A stretch of DNA of 64,000 bases from Basidiobolus meristosporus CBS 931.73. Taxonomy: Eukaryota; Basidiobolomycota; Basidiobolomycetes; Basidiobolales; Basidiobolaceae. The notes under the pieces were generated by a model. That model did not search any database. It had not been told where the DNA came from and worked only from the letters and a program-made list of their open reading frames with translations. The position numbers and the translations under genes were made by a program. Shown here in pieces: positions 19,583 to 33,039 of this stretch; within the stretch, counting starts at the first letter, position 1; every line of letters starts with the position of its first letter. Location: positions 181,995 to 245,994 of the forward strand of contig MCFE01000019.1 in NCBI GenBank assembly GCA_002104905.1, in the 5' to 3' direction.

Positions 19583-20042
19583 TTATCCCAACCCTCTCGA
19601 AGTGCCACGAATTCGTCGGGCTGGCTGAATGTCTCTGCAACAATGTATCACATTTGGCATCAATAGCACAAACCTTACTAAATATTAATCAACTTTAAAA
19701 AGAATGTGTGTATTCAAGTATGCAATATACCCGTCTTTGAATAAGTGAACAGGGAAAGTTTCAGTGGCCTCTAGTAGGGCCAGTATTGCATGGCTTTGCT
19801 ACCAAAGATCTACTTGTTTTTGGTCAATCTCGCATATATGCACATCAAAGCTAGTTTTCTAACCTATGTTGCACAGTTAATCATACAAGTGAAGGGTGGA
19901 GGTGGTTGTGAACTACCAAACGGGGAATAGGGAGTTTTCTATTTAGTAGGTCAATGGCTTTCTGATAGCGTCGTACTTCACGAAGAGCAGCTGTGCCAGG
20001 GCGTAATCTTCGTTTTTTAGCAGCACCTGGGGTTCTAGAACC
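19583..20042 (-). pseudogene. centromeric histone H3 (CENP-A-like) gene, apparently broken
   Basis: Minus-strand exons show a histone H3 fold: [15 protein letters not shown] at about 20,000-19,960, then a diverged loop with E-I-D-Q, then A-I-L-A-L-L-E-A-T-E-T and V-H-L-F-K-D, and finally D-I-Q-P-A-R-R-I-R-G. An intron (GTATAT...TTTAG) sits between L-F-K-D and V-C-A-I-D-A-K, and the spacing there matches H3. The sequence before R-P-G-T is K-K-R-R-L, unlike canonical H3, and loop 1 ends at the Trp-Gln-Ser seen in Cse4/CENP-A; both favour CENP-A. Two lesions are seen: an in-frame TAG where CENP-A has that Trp (about 19,800), and a one-base frameshift after C-A-I-D-A-K (about 19,645). The N-terminal tail upstream also carries stops. 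It is probably a dead copy, though assembly error is possible. Confidence 0.6.
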
Positions 20043-20912
20043 CTGAAAACTATAATAGAGAGGTCAGAAACCCGGGTAGACCGTAGGTGCTTTTAGATAG
20101 GTATGTACATTTAGTGCGTGAGGCAGTTTTCAATTAAGATTTGGAAGGTTTCCTAGGGGCAGCTTTTTTGGTGCTTTATTGACCAGCATGAGTTTCTGAT
20201 TATGTTTAGTGCTTGTCACGACGTTAGATTAAGTGCTAGCAATAAAATGATTCCGTTATAAAAATGCTCTCAATGGAGATACGCTATGTATTGAGTGATG
20301 TTATTCGTTGACTCAAGTAAATCAAATTGAGAACAGTGTAGAGCAGTTCACCTGGATTGTCGATTGAGAGTATGAGAACTTTGGCTGCACTTATCCCTGG
20401 ATCGTAATTGGTCATATACATATAGTCCTCTTTTCATCTCTATTTGTATGTGTTGAATTGAGGCCTGAAATGTCCACTCGTAGTGCCTTGCAGCCATTTA
20501 TGCTCTATACTGATCTTATCAGCACCCACACTAGAAACCAACAAAGCTAGCCAACTGTGTAAATCAATTCAAATTCACGGAATTACGTTCACCAATTCTA
20601 AGTTATATGTAACTGGTGTACGCTTTCAACATAAAATTTTAATTTTGAATGACAGTCACTTCCTAGCTGCATACAACGCAGCAATCTTCCTGACGTAAAC
20701 AAATATAAATCAGGGTTAATGATTCTGATGCAGTAGGGCACTATTAGAAATACAAGTATTGTCTTAAACAAGTCGCATCAGTCTAGCATTCTTTGCCAGT
20801 TCGACATGTCCTTTCTGTTAAGACCTAGAGCATTCAGTAGATCCCACAAAGTTGGCCCTTCAAATAGGTATTATGTCCAGTTGCCAATCAAATACGAATT
20901 TAGCCAATACTG
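20043..20912. other. intergenic region with possible gene remnants
   Basis: On the minus strand at about 20,180-20,100 there is a lysine- and alanine-rich H3-tail-like stretch with stops, which could be the decayed tail of the CENP-A-like gene. On the plus strand at about 20,770-20,880 a frame reads M-S-F-L-L-R-P, which resembles the conserved RhoGEF (DH) helix but is followed by unrelated sequence. Neither is a complete gene. Confidence 0.3.
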
Positions 20913-22121
20913 ATGACCATCAAACAAATTGCTTGTGATTTTCTCCATCTTTCGAATCAACTGGTCCTTGGTCATTTTAGCAACTCCTTTTTAAGAGGGG
21001 CCTTTATTGGGCAATCTTTTGTCTTCTCTACCAAACCGATAAGTAAAGATCTGCTGGATAAAGAGGAATTGGGCTACTCTAACAAGAAGGTTACTGAGCT
21101 ACAAGCGCAATTTGGCAGCTTTGATCTTGTCAGTTGCTATTTTCTTAAATGCCACTGTTCAGTACAACACGCTTTCGCATTCCGACATCACTTGACCTTG
21201 CCAACTTGACTAATCCTGTATTTTTATTTTATCAATAGGAAAAGGGGAGTCAAACCAGGTTCTTTGTAATGGAGGGCGCATTGAAAGAGTTGAACGGTAA
21301 TTTGAAGCGGGACTTTAAACTCTGCTTGTTCAATGATCTTTTGGTTTGTCATGCCTCGACAAAACTCAACCAACAGTACTTTCGTAACAAGTACATAAGC
21401 GCCGTGGCAATACCCGACGACGGAGGTAACTACTTTTACCGAGCATAACAGAGTTTCGTGATTAACGCTGTCCTTTATTTTCCAAAGACTTGTTCAACGC
21501 CTTCCAATTGATCTGTGACAAAAATGTATTCATACTCATGGCTAATACGGAGAAAGAGCGAGACTTGTGGGTGGAGTATATTAAGTTCTATTCAAGCGAG
21601 CTTGAGCGAAAAGGTAAGTGTTTTGCGCACACTAGAGGTATATATAGTGTTGAAAGCTTATTTGGTATTCATCAGGCTGGCAAATCATACATTGGGATGT
21701 TCCAAAGGATGAGAATGGCCGCGCTCAAGAGTGTATGATATGCCAGAAGACTCGTTTTTCGTTGTCCCACCCGAGAAGAACATGCAGGAAATGCTCGGCT
21801 GAAGTTTGTGGAAACTGTTCCAAGTACAAAATACTTGTTTCAAGTTTATCTTTAACACAGCCGATGCGAGTGTGCAGTTCCTGTTATACCACGCATGTTG
21901 AAGGATTCATCAACCCCAATGGTAATCGCAGTTTTTTACATTTCGTTACTACTTGGCTAACTTCCCACCAACCAGCCAACAACACCTTGCTGTTACCTAC
22001 ATTCTTAAACAACGAAAGGAAGTACTCTGACTCCGACTCTGATCCTGAAACTGCAGGTAGCTCGTATCCGTGCGAACCATTCGAAAAGTATCATCGTTCT
22101 AGACGCATTCATGGGATATGA
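20913..22121 (+). CDS. PH and FYVE-type zinc-finger protein
   Basis: Five exons (20913-21128, 21239-21425, 21488-21613, 21676-21921, 21976-22121) join in frame into 306 residues. The middle is a PH domain: V-T-E-L-Q-A-Q-F-G, then F-F-V-M-E-G-A-L-K, F-K-L-C-L-F-N-D-L-L-V, and near its end the helix E-R-D-L-W-V-E-Y-I. A FYVE-like finger follows: C-M-I-C, then R-R-T-C-R-K-C, V-C-G-N-C-S, and C-S-S-C. The order PH then FYVE is that of FGD-type Rho GEFs, but the DH domain expected in front is absent or reduced to a remnant. The canonical R-R-H-H-C-R core is shortened to R-R-T-C-R, losing both histidines, so PI3P binding is doubtful. The start codon is the first in the open frame and is uncertain. 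Confidence 0.65.
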
Positions 22122-23174
22122 AGTAACTTCACTCTTGGCTTCTCTTCGACCCCAATAGAAAATGCCATGCCTAGTTAGAGTATGATGATCAATATGCTAC
22201 CAGTATTCCAAATCTTCAAGTGACAATCGTATGTAAATAAACCATCCGACCGCTCCCATCATGTTCAGTGTGCGATGACCGGACTACATTAGGAGTTCTG
22301 TACGATTGAAGTTTGATGGCTGCTTCATCTCTGCCATGTCATCTTTCAATTAAGTGACATTAACAGCGGGAAAATATCCACTCAACTGACCGATTGTAAC
22401 TTGTTGTACAAGTTGAAAAGTTTAGAGTATTTCGCTAGCTGCTCGATATTCCCTGAAGTTAAAGACCAAGTAAAGATTGCTCAGCTAATACTTGGTTTTG
22501 GCTCCACAAAGAAATACTAAAGATATATTCGAGATTACTTTGAGTAAGAAGGGATGCGTAGACTTTTCAGAGCAACGAGTCTGTACCAACCGTAGCATTC
22601 AGCAGCTTCATTTCCTTGTTTCCCTGGTTTGTCGAACATGGATCCTGGGTGCAATGTAGAACCTGCAACATATTGCGCTCAATAACCCAGATACTGAGTT
22701 CCCGTTGCCCTTTACTAATTGTGTTCACCATATAGTGCTATTCTATTGCATACAATTAGCAGTGGGATCCTACCAGATATTTAGATGTTCACACTCAATC
22801 ACTTACAATTTCTTGTAAAAACCACCCTCTCACCACAAAGGAACTTTTATAATACTCTGTAGATCATGCACTTTGCCAACTACCTTGCTCTCCTTTCGGT
22901 ACCGAGGCTTTATCATGCATGCTTTTGGATCATCAGTATCAAGATTAAATTTTGACCCGTGATATCTTCTATAAAAATCATCAATATTCATTTGAAGGAC
23001 GAATTGTCAACAGCACACCACATTTAGCGTCATAGCATAAATGTGATTTGCATTGTCAAATCGGAAAATCAGCGTTGCGGATAGACAATGATTTGATGAT
23101 GTGCCCAAAGCCGTGTTACGCCAGCATCCAACTCGTATAAAAGCCCAGCGACAGCTAATTTCTACTTCTTGACA
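22122..23174. other. intergenic region
   Basis: This is about 1.05 kb of AT-rich sequence between two plus-strand genes. I see no open frame of note, repeat or RNA gene. It must contain the ACSF3 promoter. Confidence 0.5.
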
Positions 23175-25732
23175 ATGCCTATATTAGCCAACATTCCAAG
23201 TCAGTTATCACGATCCAATCTACGTGGTTGGAGCTCGTTTGCGAGAGGACATTCCTTAAAGGTTACTTCACAAATTTTGTCTTTCGTAGCAAGAGCTGGA
23301 TATGAATACTCTCTTTAGTCCACCTATTCACGCCATTTCTCTACTTCTTATGCCTCACTAAGCAGTAACTATGCAAATCTGGGTCGGAACTTTGCTCACC
23401 TACAGTTAACTTAACCTTCCTTTGATAAACCGCCAACTCTAGCTCTTCCAAATCTCACTCTATTCCGTGAAGCAGTGGCTAGCGCCAAAAAACTCGGAAC
23501 AAAGCCTGCTATAGTGGATATTACTGGTCAATATTCATACGGTCAGTTGCTCGGAGATGTGGTTAAACTCAAGGAGCAGCTTACTGGCGCGTAAGTTTTC
23601 ATTTATGTCGAGGGAACTACTGTTGTGTCTGAATTCTAACAGGTAGTTTAGAGATTTGAAGGAAGAAAAGGTTGCGTATCTCTGCCCTAACGGATATAAC
23701 TATGTCGTTACTCAGTGGTCCATTTGGGCTTCTGGAGGTGTAGCAGTGCCCTTATGTAAGAGTAGGAATAAGCTGCATTCATTCAAGCACGCATTGAATT
23801 TCTATTAGGTGCTAGCCATCCACCAGCAGAAATGGAATACTCCATTACTGACTCGGAAGCGAGCATAGTGATTTCTAGCCCAGAATATGAACAAACAGTA
23901 AAGCCATTGGCTGAGAAACTGGGTAAACGCTATATCTGTTTTAAAGGATTCAAAACATCCGAGCCTATTGATTTGCAGGTAGGTGAAATGAGCAATTTCG
24001 AGCATTGGAATAGAGAAGATTAAGCTTACACTCTTAGGATTGTGACTTCTTAGACATGGATGAATCCAGACATGCTATGATCATGTATACAAGCGGGACA
24101 ACGGGTTAGTTAGCGATTGATGTAGGACTAATTGGCATTAACCTGATGACACTCACTTCAGGAAAGCCGAAAGGGGTGGTGAGCACGCATACAAATATCA
24201 AGGCTCAGGTTACTTCGCTTGTGGAAGCTTGGAAATGGACTTCCCAGGACAAACTCCTTCATGTGTTGCCACTTCACCATACCCATGTAATCTCCGTCAT
24301 ATGCATATATATATATATATATACATGTGCAATCACTGACTAATCTCATCAATTTAGGGAGTTATTGTTGTAAGTAAAGCTGGTGCTCCTACTTATAGTC
24401 ATTGTCACGATTGTCTGATATGGACCTGTTCAGGCTCTGACGTGCGGCTTATGGTCTGGCGCCACTGTCGAAATGATGAGGAAATTCAATGCAAACGATG
24501 TATGGGAAAGGTTCATGGCTAAAGAGCGGGATCTCACTCTCTTCATGGCAGTTCCCACCATTTATGGCAAGTGCACAGCACAGTAGTGTCTTTGCACTCA
24601 TGAAGCTGACTTCATTACCATTAGCCAAATTACGCGACGCCTATCATAAGCTGTCGCCTGAGAAGAAGACAGAGGCTACCGAATCCTGCAAGCAGTTCCG
24701 CCTTATGATTTCGGGTTCTGCGCCGTTGCCGTCCAAGCTCCTAAATGAATGGGAGCAAATCAGCCATTTCAAACTTTTGGAACGTTATGGGATGACCGAG
24801 ATTGGTATGGCATTGAGCAATCCAATTGGCGATCCAGCGTTACGTAAGGAAGTAAGCATACAAGCATTGCTAAGCTCACATCGGTATTCCATCTCTGACG
24901 CATAACTGTCATACGCGGGTTTAGAGTTGCGTTGGTTTACCACTTCCCGGTGTAGAAGTCAGACTGAAGACGGAAGATGGGCGCATCATTACCAGCGAGC
25001 AGGATGTCCCCGGTGAAATCCAAGTCCGTGGAGATAACGTGTTTAAAGAGTATGGGCTCAATATGCACAACCAAACTACGGCCAACCTTTGCTCATATCG
25101 AATGAACACTTTAGGTACTACAACCGTCCCGAGGCAACAAGAGAAACGTTTGATCAAGATCGATGGTAATTTCAAGAATGACCAATTTTTTGCTCGACCG
25201 TATCTCAAAGCGTCTCTATCAGGTTCAAGACTGGCGATATTGGTTGCATTACCACTGACGGTTACTACAAAATCCTGGGTCGTGCCAGCACGGATATTAT
25301 CAAAGTAAGAGGCCTCGGATCATAGAGATTGTGCAATAAGAATCCCTCCTAACGAAATGGTGTAAAGTCGGGTGGATATAAAATCTCGGCCCTTGAGATT
25401 GAGCGGGAGATCCTGGATTATCCCGGTATTCTAGACTGTGCAGTTGTAGGTCCGGAAGACGAAGAATGGGGGCAAAAAGTTGCTGCAGTGGTGCTAGTCG
25501 AGGAGGACCAGGTAACATCGTTTCGGTAGATCCTCATTGAAACTCTCCTGACTTTTGTGTTGGATAGAACATTGAGCTCCAAGCATTGAGAGACTGGGCT
25601 TCCTCCCGTTTAGCCAAGTATAAGCTTCCATCGCTATTGCATGTTTATAAAGGCGGCTCATTGCCTCGCAATGTCATGGGCAAGGTGAACAAAAAGCAAT
25701 TGGTCAAAATATTTGACCAAGCGAAGGAATAG
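23175..25732 (+). CDS. malonyl-CoA/acyl-CoA synthetase, ACSF3-like
   Basis: This adenylate-forming enzyme probably activates malonate in mitochondria for type II fatty acid synthesis. The first exon encodes a serine- and arginine-rich presequence. The core motifs are all present: Y-T-S-G-T-T-G-K-P-K-G (ATP-binding, about 24,085-24,175), [42 protein letters not shown] (A5), W-F-K-T-G-D-I-G (A7), [21 protein letters not shown] (A8) and [11 protein letters not shown] (A10 catalytic lysine). The [13 protein letters not shown] string is typical of the ACSF3 subfamily. There are many short introns, including a 12-nt exon at 24358-24369. The intron before it contains an (AT)n run. The stop is TAG at 25730-25732. 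Confidence 0.88.
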
Positions 25733-26021
25733 TATGCAAAAGAGGAATTCCGAAGTCACACCAATAAACGGAAGCTGATTTAAATGTTTGTTTAAATGTT
25801 ACATTGTCACTGCAAGTGATGTCTGTAGTGTTTCCCAGGCTACTTTTAGATTCAACTGCTACACATCACTAATATACTCGACTGCATCAAAAATAGTCGC
25901 ACCTCAATCGGTTCGCTGGATTTGGTAACTTGGAGCTGACATATTCCATTTCCTATATCTGTCTATTGGTGGATTTGCTTCAAGTGAGACCTCGATAAAA
26001 CTCGTCATTTTGGCTGGATTT
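25733..26021 (+). promoter_or_regulatory. intergenic region upstream of the MAP kinase
   Basis: This is 289 bp between the ACSF3 stop and the first MAPK start codon. It holds the promoter of the kinase gene by position; no specific element was recognised. Confidence 0.4.
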
Positions 26022-27866
<1,845 letters not shown>

Positions 27867-29082
27867 GCGCACTCCAACAAATCTACTTCCGAGCCAAATT
27901 AGACGGATGCTGAGCATTTCATTTAATGGGGATTCCATTTTCTTTCATATTACCCACGCTCAACTCTTCAAGTTACCTAATTTCTTTGATGTCACCCGAA
28001 TTTGCTTACATTGCCACAAGCATCATTAAATAAGAATGAACCAGTTTGCGAATCCCATTTCTCGTGTACTGATACTCCTGAAGCTGTCAAGTAAGCTTGC
28101 GGTTACCGTTCAGCTCTGATACTGGTATACTTAGTTTGTCCTACTGTTGCAAGTTATTTATTGCTACTGGTACGTCTCCAGTTACGGATGGAGAGATGCT
28201 ATGATATTGGTTAGTCGGTGTACATCATTGTCGGCGGTTTTTCCAGCACATTGCTTCTATTTCCTGTTGGTATCATGAAGCCATTTCACTATAGTAAAAG
28301 ATATTCTTGACTCCCCCCAACTAGCATCTTCGTCAATCTATAGTGAGATGTACTTCCATTTCAATATAGTCCCACCGTTGAGTGGAAATCTCAAGGCATA
28401 AAAAGTCTCGGGATCAAAGTCCTATTTTCATCATTTTAGCGATGATTTCTGTCAAGAGATATATGACGGGCCTAAAGGTGTGGACCGATTACTGCGGCTC
28501 ATATATTATTCTTGTTAGCTACGTTGCGTTATTTACCAGCAGCTGGTGAAAGCAGACTGCGAGTGTAGATTTCGTAAAGTGGCTTTGACGTAAGCTCTAT
28601 AGGTGTACAACTTGAACAAGAAGGTTTTAATCACAAGCGCTTATCAATAAAGCATACAAATACAAATGCTGCTAGAAATTGGCAGTGTATCAGTCGTGAA
28701 TCTACTTGTATCCATTCTACAAACAATGCTGCAGCAGGCCGAGGACAAAGTTGACCCATCCTCATCAACATTAGGGCGGTTGTTCCATATTTGGATATTT
28801 ACGAGAAAGTCGAATCAAACCAGGGAAATGATTAAATGCTCACAAGCACGAATCATCAGAGAGAGGGCATTGGCTGGAATTCCCGGATCCCAAAGAATGC
28901 CTAGATAAATGTGGATCAAGGGAAATATGGATTGTTTGATTGAACAGTTTCCCTCAATTTTTTCCCCTTTTTTTTAGGGTAAGGAGGGAATCCAATGACT
29001 CGAGAGATAAGCAAGTGTGCCACTTCTCGTAGACAACAACGAGGATAAGTTTATTCTTGGTGATCCACTGAAACGCGTTATT
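27867..29082. other. intergenic region, about 1.2 kb
   Basis: An 80-codon open frame at 28666-28908 shows no recognisable domain and no splice extension. Just before TAF12 there is a pyrimidine-rich run (about 28,958-28,976) ending in TTTTTTTTAG, which may be a leader-intron acceptor. Nothing else was found. Confidence 0.4.
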
Positions 29083-31074
29083 ATGTCTTCTGGTAATCCT
29101 ACCGATCCTTCCACTACCTCGACATCAAACCCAGTACAAAATATCAGCCCACAAATAACTAACTCACAGAACGGCTCAGAAGGCCAATCTACCCCTGTCC
29201 GAACACAGCCCAATCTGAATGCCAACATGTCTCAACAACCTTCACAAGCAAACAACCCACTAGCCCGATCGAACCAGCAACTCGCCCCACAGAACATGAA
29301 TAACTCCTCACTTGGACAAGGAGGTAGCTCTACTCCATCCATGACTTCGCCACACCAACAAAACTTGTCTATAAATCCGCAGTTATCCTTAGCTCAGCAA
29401 GTCCTGGCACAAAATGCAAAGGGAATCCAAAGCGGCCCACCTATTCAACCACGTACTATACAGCAGCAGCCGAACCTGTCACAAAAGTCACAGTTGGGCC
29501 AACCAACTAGCCAATACCTAGCACAACAAGCATTTGCGGCTGCTCAGAATAAAAACAAACGTGGCCCTAAGCCAAAACCAAAAGCCCCAGTCAATTTGCC
29601 GGCACGAAATATGTCGGCACTCAACGGACAGCAGGCAGCATTGCTTCAAGCAGCTAGTGCCACAGCAGCACAAAAGCAGCAGTTTAGCCAACTTTCACAA
29701 AACAAGACGAGCCAGAGTTTAACAGGGGCTGCAATGAGGCCCAACACACTCCCCAATACTAGAACGGTACCGGCTACTGGGGGAACCTCTAGCAGAACAG
29801 CCTTGTCGCCGCTGTTGCGTTCAGTTTCGAATCCAGCGACTCAGCAACAACAAGCTACTCTTCAGGCGCAAGCCATCGTAGAGAAATTACGACAAAACAA
29901 TTTGATTATTAGACAAGCATTGCAGAGGGCTGATTTGACTCCCGAGGAACGCGAAAAATACGAGAAAGATCAGGCCAATAATACCAGATACATCACATTG
30001 TTTGAGAGTCTATCACCTAGAACCACCGCAGCAACCATAAATACCGAAGGTAAAGTGATGATTGAGTAATCTGCCGAAGATAGCCTTCGGAGGGGCGGCT
30101 TACTAGGGCCCCTTCCTTGGGGATATTATTCGATGGCTGATGTCACTTTAAAGCTGCATGAACAGCCATCAAACTAACCAACACGATTGTTCTTAAATAG
30201 GCGGTACCAGCGCAGCCAGCACCAATGGAGCATCCGTACTGGCTCAATCAATTAAACCAGCTACTCCGGTGGCACAGCGTAGCATCTCTTCGCAATCACC
30301 CCAGCTATCTGCCACCATAAAACCCAACACAAGCGTGGCCGTAACGCCAGGAGCTTCCGTGGTAGGCAGCATAAGTGGACAAACGCAAGCCATGCCTATA
30401 AACACAATGGCCAAAGCTGCCACGCCGATTCCAAAGCCCATAGCTCCCACAGCCGCTCCAACACAGTACTCCAATGGCTTGAGTCTACCAGGGACTCCGA
30501 CGTCGCTGAGACCAACTCCCCTCGATATCGAAAATAATGGGCAGTTGCTATCGAAACGCAAGATACAGGAGTTGGTGGGGCAGATCGATCCGAACGAAAG
30601 ATTAGAATCGGAGGTGGAAGATGTAAGTATTGGTAGCGCGGGTCATCATCAGCCATTTGAACTCATCCTATCAATAGATTCTCTTGGAAGTGGCGGATGA
30701 GTTTATCGAGTCGGTCACGAATTTCGCGTGCCGTTTGGCCAAACATCGGAAATCCAACACACTGGAAGTGAAGGATCTACAGCTCCACCTTGGTAAGTGG
30801 ACATGTAGGATGGTTGCTCCGTGCTAACCCTTGGTGTTAACGACTTCTCATCAATGCTGCAGAGCGCAACTGGAACATCCGTATTCCCGGGTTTGCTAGC
30901 GATGATATTCGCTCACTTAGAAAGCCTAACATCCCTGCTTCACATCAGCAAAAAACGAACGCCATCAACACCGCCAAGGCGCAGGCGGCGCTTGGGATTA
31001 TTCCCGCTGCACCCAATACCAGCGCCCCCACAGTGAACACTACCGGTGGTACGCAGAATATCAAAAAGGAGTAG
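29083..31074 (+). CDS. TAF12: TFIID/SAGA subunit TAF12
   Basis: TAF12 is a histone-fold subunit shared by TFIID and SAGA, where it pairs with TAF4 or Ada1. Exons 29083-30049, 30201-30622, 30678-30792 and 30863-31074 join in frame to 571 residues. The first two thirds are low-complexity, rich in Q, N, S, P and T. The C-terminal histone fold reads K-R-K-I-Q-E-L-V, then [12 protein letters not shown], then [21 protein letters not shown], the TAF12 signature. The annotated ATG (S-S-G-N-P) is preferred; an in-frame ATG about 66 nt upstream at 29017 is possible. It is convergent with RPB3. Confidence 0.92.
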
Positions 31075-31393
31075 GGATATTGTCAAGGCCTTAACGCACT
31101 TACTCGGATGTTTATATATTGAAAGGCTCTTCTACCTGTTCTTACATAGAGGTGGGGCTTCCCTCCACTTCTGTTTATCACCTCTTACTCCCTTTTCCTT
31201 ACTTGTAATAAAAGTGGACACTTCAAAAGCATCCGAATGAACCGGGCCGACATTTATTTGTGCTATGAATTCTCCATATTGACTCCCGTTTCCTGATACA
31301 TGCCGATCTGGTATTTTGTTTGGTTGGAGTAAAAAATAAGGACACAGTATGGAGGAAGGGAGGAGGGGGAGGGAAGTAGTCACCGAGGAGCGA
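31075..31393. other. TAF12/RPB3 convergent 3' region
   Basis: This is 319 bp between the two stop codons of convergent genes. It holds both transcript ends. No gene or repeat was recognised. Confidence 0.5.
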
Positions 31394-32755
31394 CTAATAC
31401 CACATCGACGATTGGGCCCCTTGGTCATTGGCTTCATCATCAAGTTGGATCTGGATCGCTCCGAGTTTGTCTTGTAATATGGACAGCGCCGTAAGGACAA
31501 TGTCTTCTGGCTTTAACGAGCCAACCGTCTGAAATGGATAGATGGGGAAGTTAGACCTCTGGATGATGCAAGGGCCGCTCTACACGAGGTAGCTTACCTC
31601 GAAGTCGATATAGAATCTGTCCGGCTCCGCCTTGTAGTCGAATGCTACGAAATATCCAGTGAGTGGTGTGCCATTTTGGGATCAAAGTTATGGGTGCATT
31701 ACGTTCGTTGGGAGAGGGTTTCTCTTCGAATTGGCCGTTTCTACTCACAGGCCTGCGAAGATGTCGTGAGCTACAGACAACTGTTGCGTACCAAGCAAGT
31801 AATGTACTCTACCATTCCTTCTCGGCATCCTCCTCTATCCACCAGCGCGAGTGTCGGAGCTTGTTCCAGGGGTCATATTCGAATCCCACACCGCTGATCG
31901 GGCTCCACTTTGCGTGTTCCTTGGAAACTCCCTGTATGAGGTGCGTTAATTCCCCGGCCTCAGTTACAGATTGGTTTTGGGAGGAATGGGAGGGTAGGTA
32001 GAACTCGAGCATTAGCAATATGAGTGGGTCACCTTTTTGGCCACGCAGTTCAACTTCAACTCTTGTCCTTTCCGAAGCTTGACGATGAGAATACCAGTAT
32101 CTTCGGGGCCTGGGGAAAAGGGAGTTCATAAGGATCATGTCCGTTAGATAGGCCAACCAAGCTTTAGTCAAGCTACCGACCTGCCAATACCGGAACGATG
32201 CGTGGGTCGTTACTGACCAGATCTTTGCTTGTGATATCAAGAGTTTCATTCCCCGTACACTTGACATTCAGAGTTAGCTCAACCGAGCAATTGGAGCAAT
32301 ACTGGGAGCAGTTACAATCCTATGCTAAACGTAAGAAACGTTTGAACAAGCGAAAAATTATGGCCAAGCGTACTCTGGTGTATTTTATCCGGTCTACTTC
32401 GTTGCTGTCCAAAGGGATCATGCCCAGACGATGCGCTATGAATTCATCTGCTAACACCGAGGTGTTAAGTTCAATCTCGACCATGTCAATCGCTAGCGCC
32501 AGAGAGAAGTAAGCTTCATCATCGCCTGCCCATAATACAAATCTATGCCCACCAACCTATAGTAGGGACTTCGGCAATCATGACTCTACGGAGCGCATTC
32601 GCCACACTATGTGCCTAGCGCATTAGCCTGGGTCTCCAGGTAAACGATAAAATAGAGGTATACCTTAGATCAGTATGAGATAAAATAAAGTCGATTCTGT
32701 CCTCAGTAATCTCTCGTATGTATACTTCAGGTCCACCACTACCAGCACGATCCAT
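31394..32755 (-). CDS. RPB3: RNA polymerase II subunit Rpb3
   Basis: Rpb3 is the alpha-like assembly subunit of Pol II and pairs with Rpb11. The minus-strand exons begin M-D-R-A-G at 32755. They continue with [15 protein letters not shown], then [20 protein letters not shown], both core alpha-subunit motifs. A zinc-binding loop [10 protein letters not shown] lies near 32,310. Then come K-E-H-A-K-W-S-P and [12 protein letters not shown], and finally a [10 protein letters not shown] dimerisation helix before the TAG at 31394-31396. Introns are 50-80 nt. Its start is 284 bp from the divergent SGF29 start. Confidence 0.93.
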
Positions 32756-33039
32756 ATTGAAATAGTAAAGTTTGGAAAGGAGAGGTTACCAAGACTAACT
32801 GATGGAGGTTTGCTCGATAGATGCCAATGAATATATACGGGTACGTATGCATATTTTCTGGGTATTAGCCATCATTCATGGCACGGAAATAGAACAGGAT
32901 TCGGGAATCCCCATATTCTGTAGTCACAAATATCCGCAATTAGGCAGAATCAAGAGTGGGGCGGAATCAGCATGTTAAATGGGACAATAAGAAAATCTGG
33001 TCCGTGGAGGTAGAGGCCCGCTTTTCTTGCTCTTATTTC
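32756..33039. promoter_or_regulatory. bidirectional promoter, RPB3 and SGF29
   Basis: This 284-bp interval separates the start codons of RPB3 (minus) and SGF29 (plus), so both promoters overlap here. No convincing TATA box was seen. Confidence 0.55.

Noticed and set aside
19555-19640. Alternative in-frame tail for the histone-like gene, ending L-H-I
   Set aside because: The other frame matches the conserved H3 end D-I-Q-x-A-R-R-I-R-G with correct spacing, so the alternative is an accidental frame after the frameshift.
24303-24322. (AT)n run
   Set aside because: A simple microsatellite inside a short intron, with no further structure.
28666-28908. 80-codon frame between the MAPK and TAF12 genes
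   Set aside because: No domain, no neighbouring exons and ordinary composition for a chance frame.
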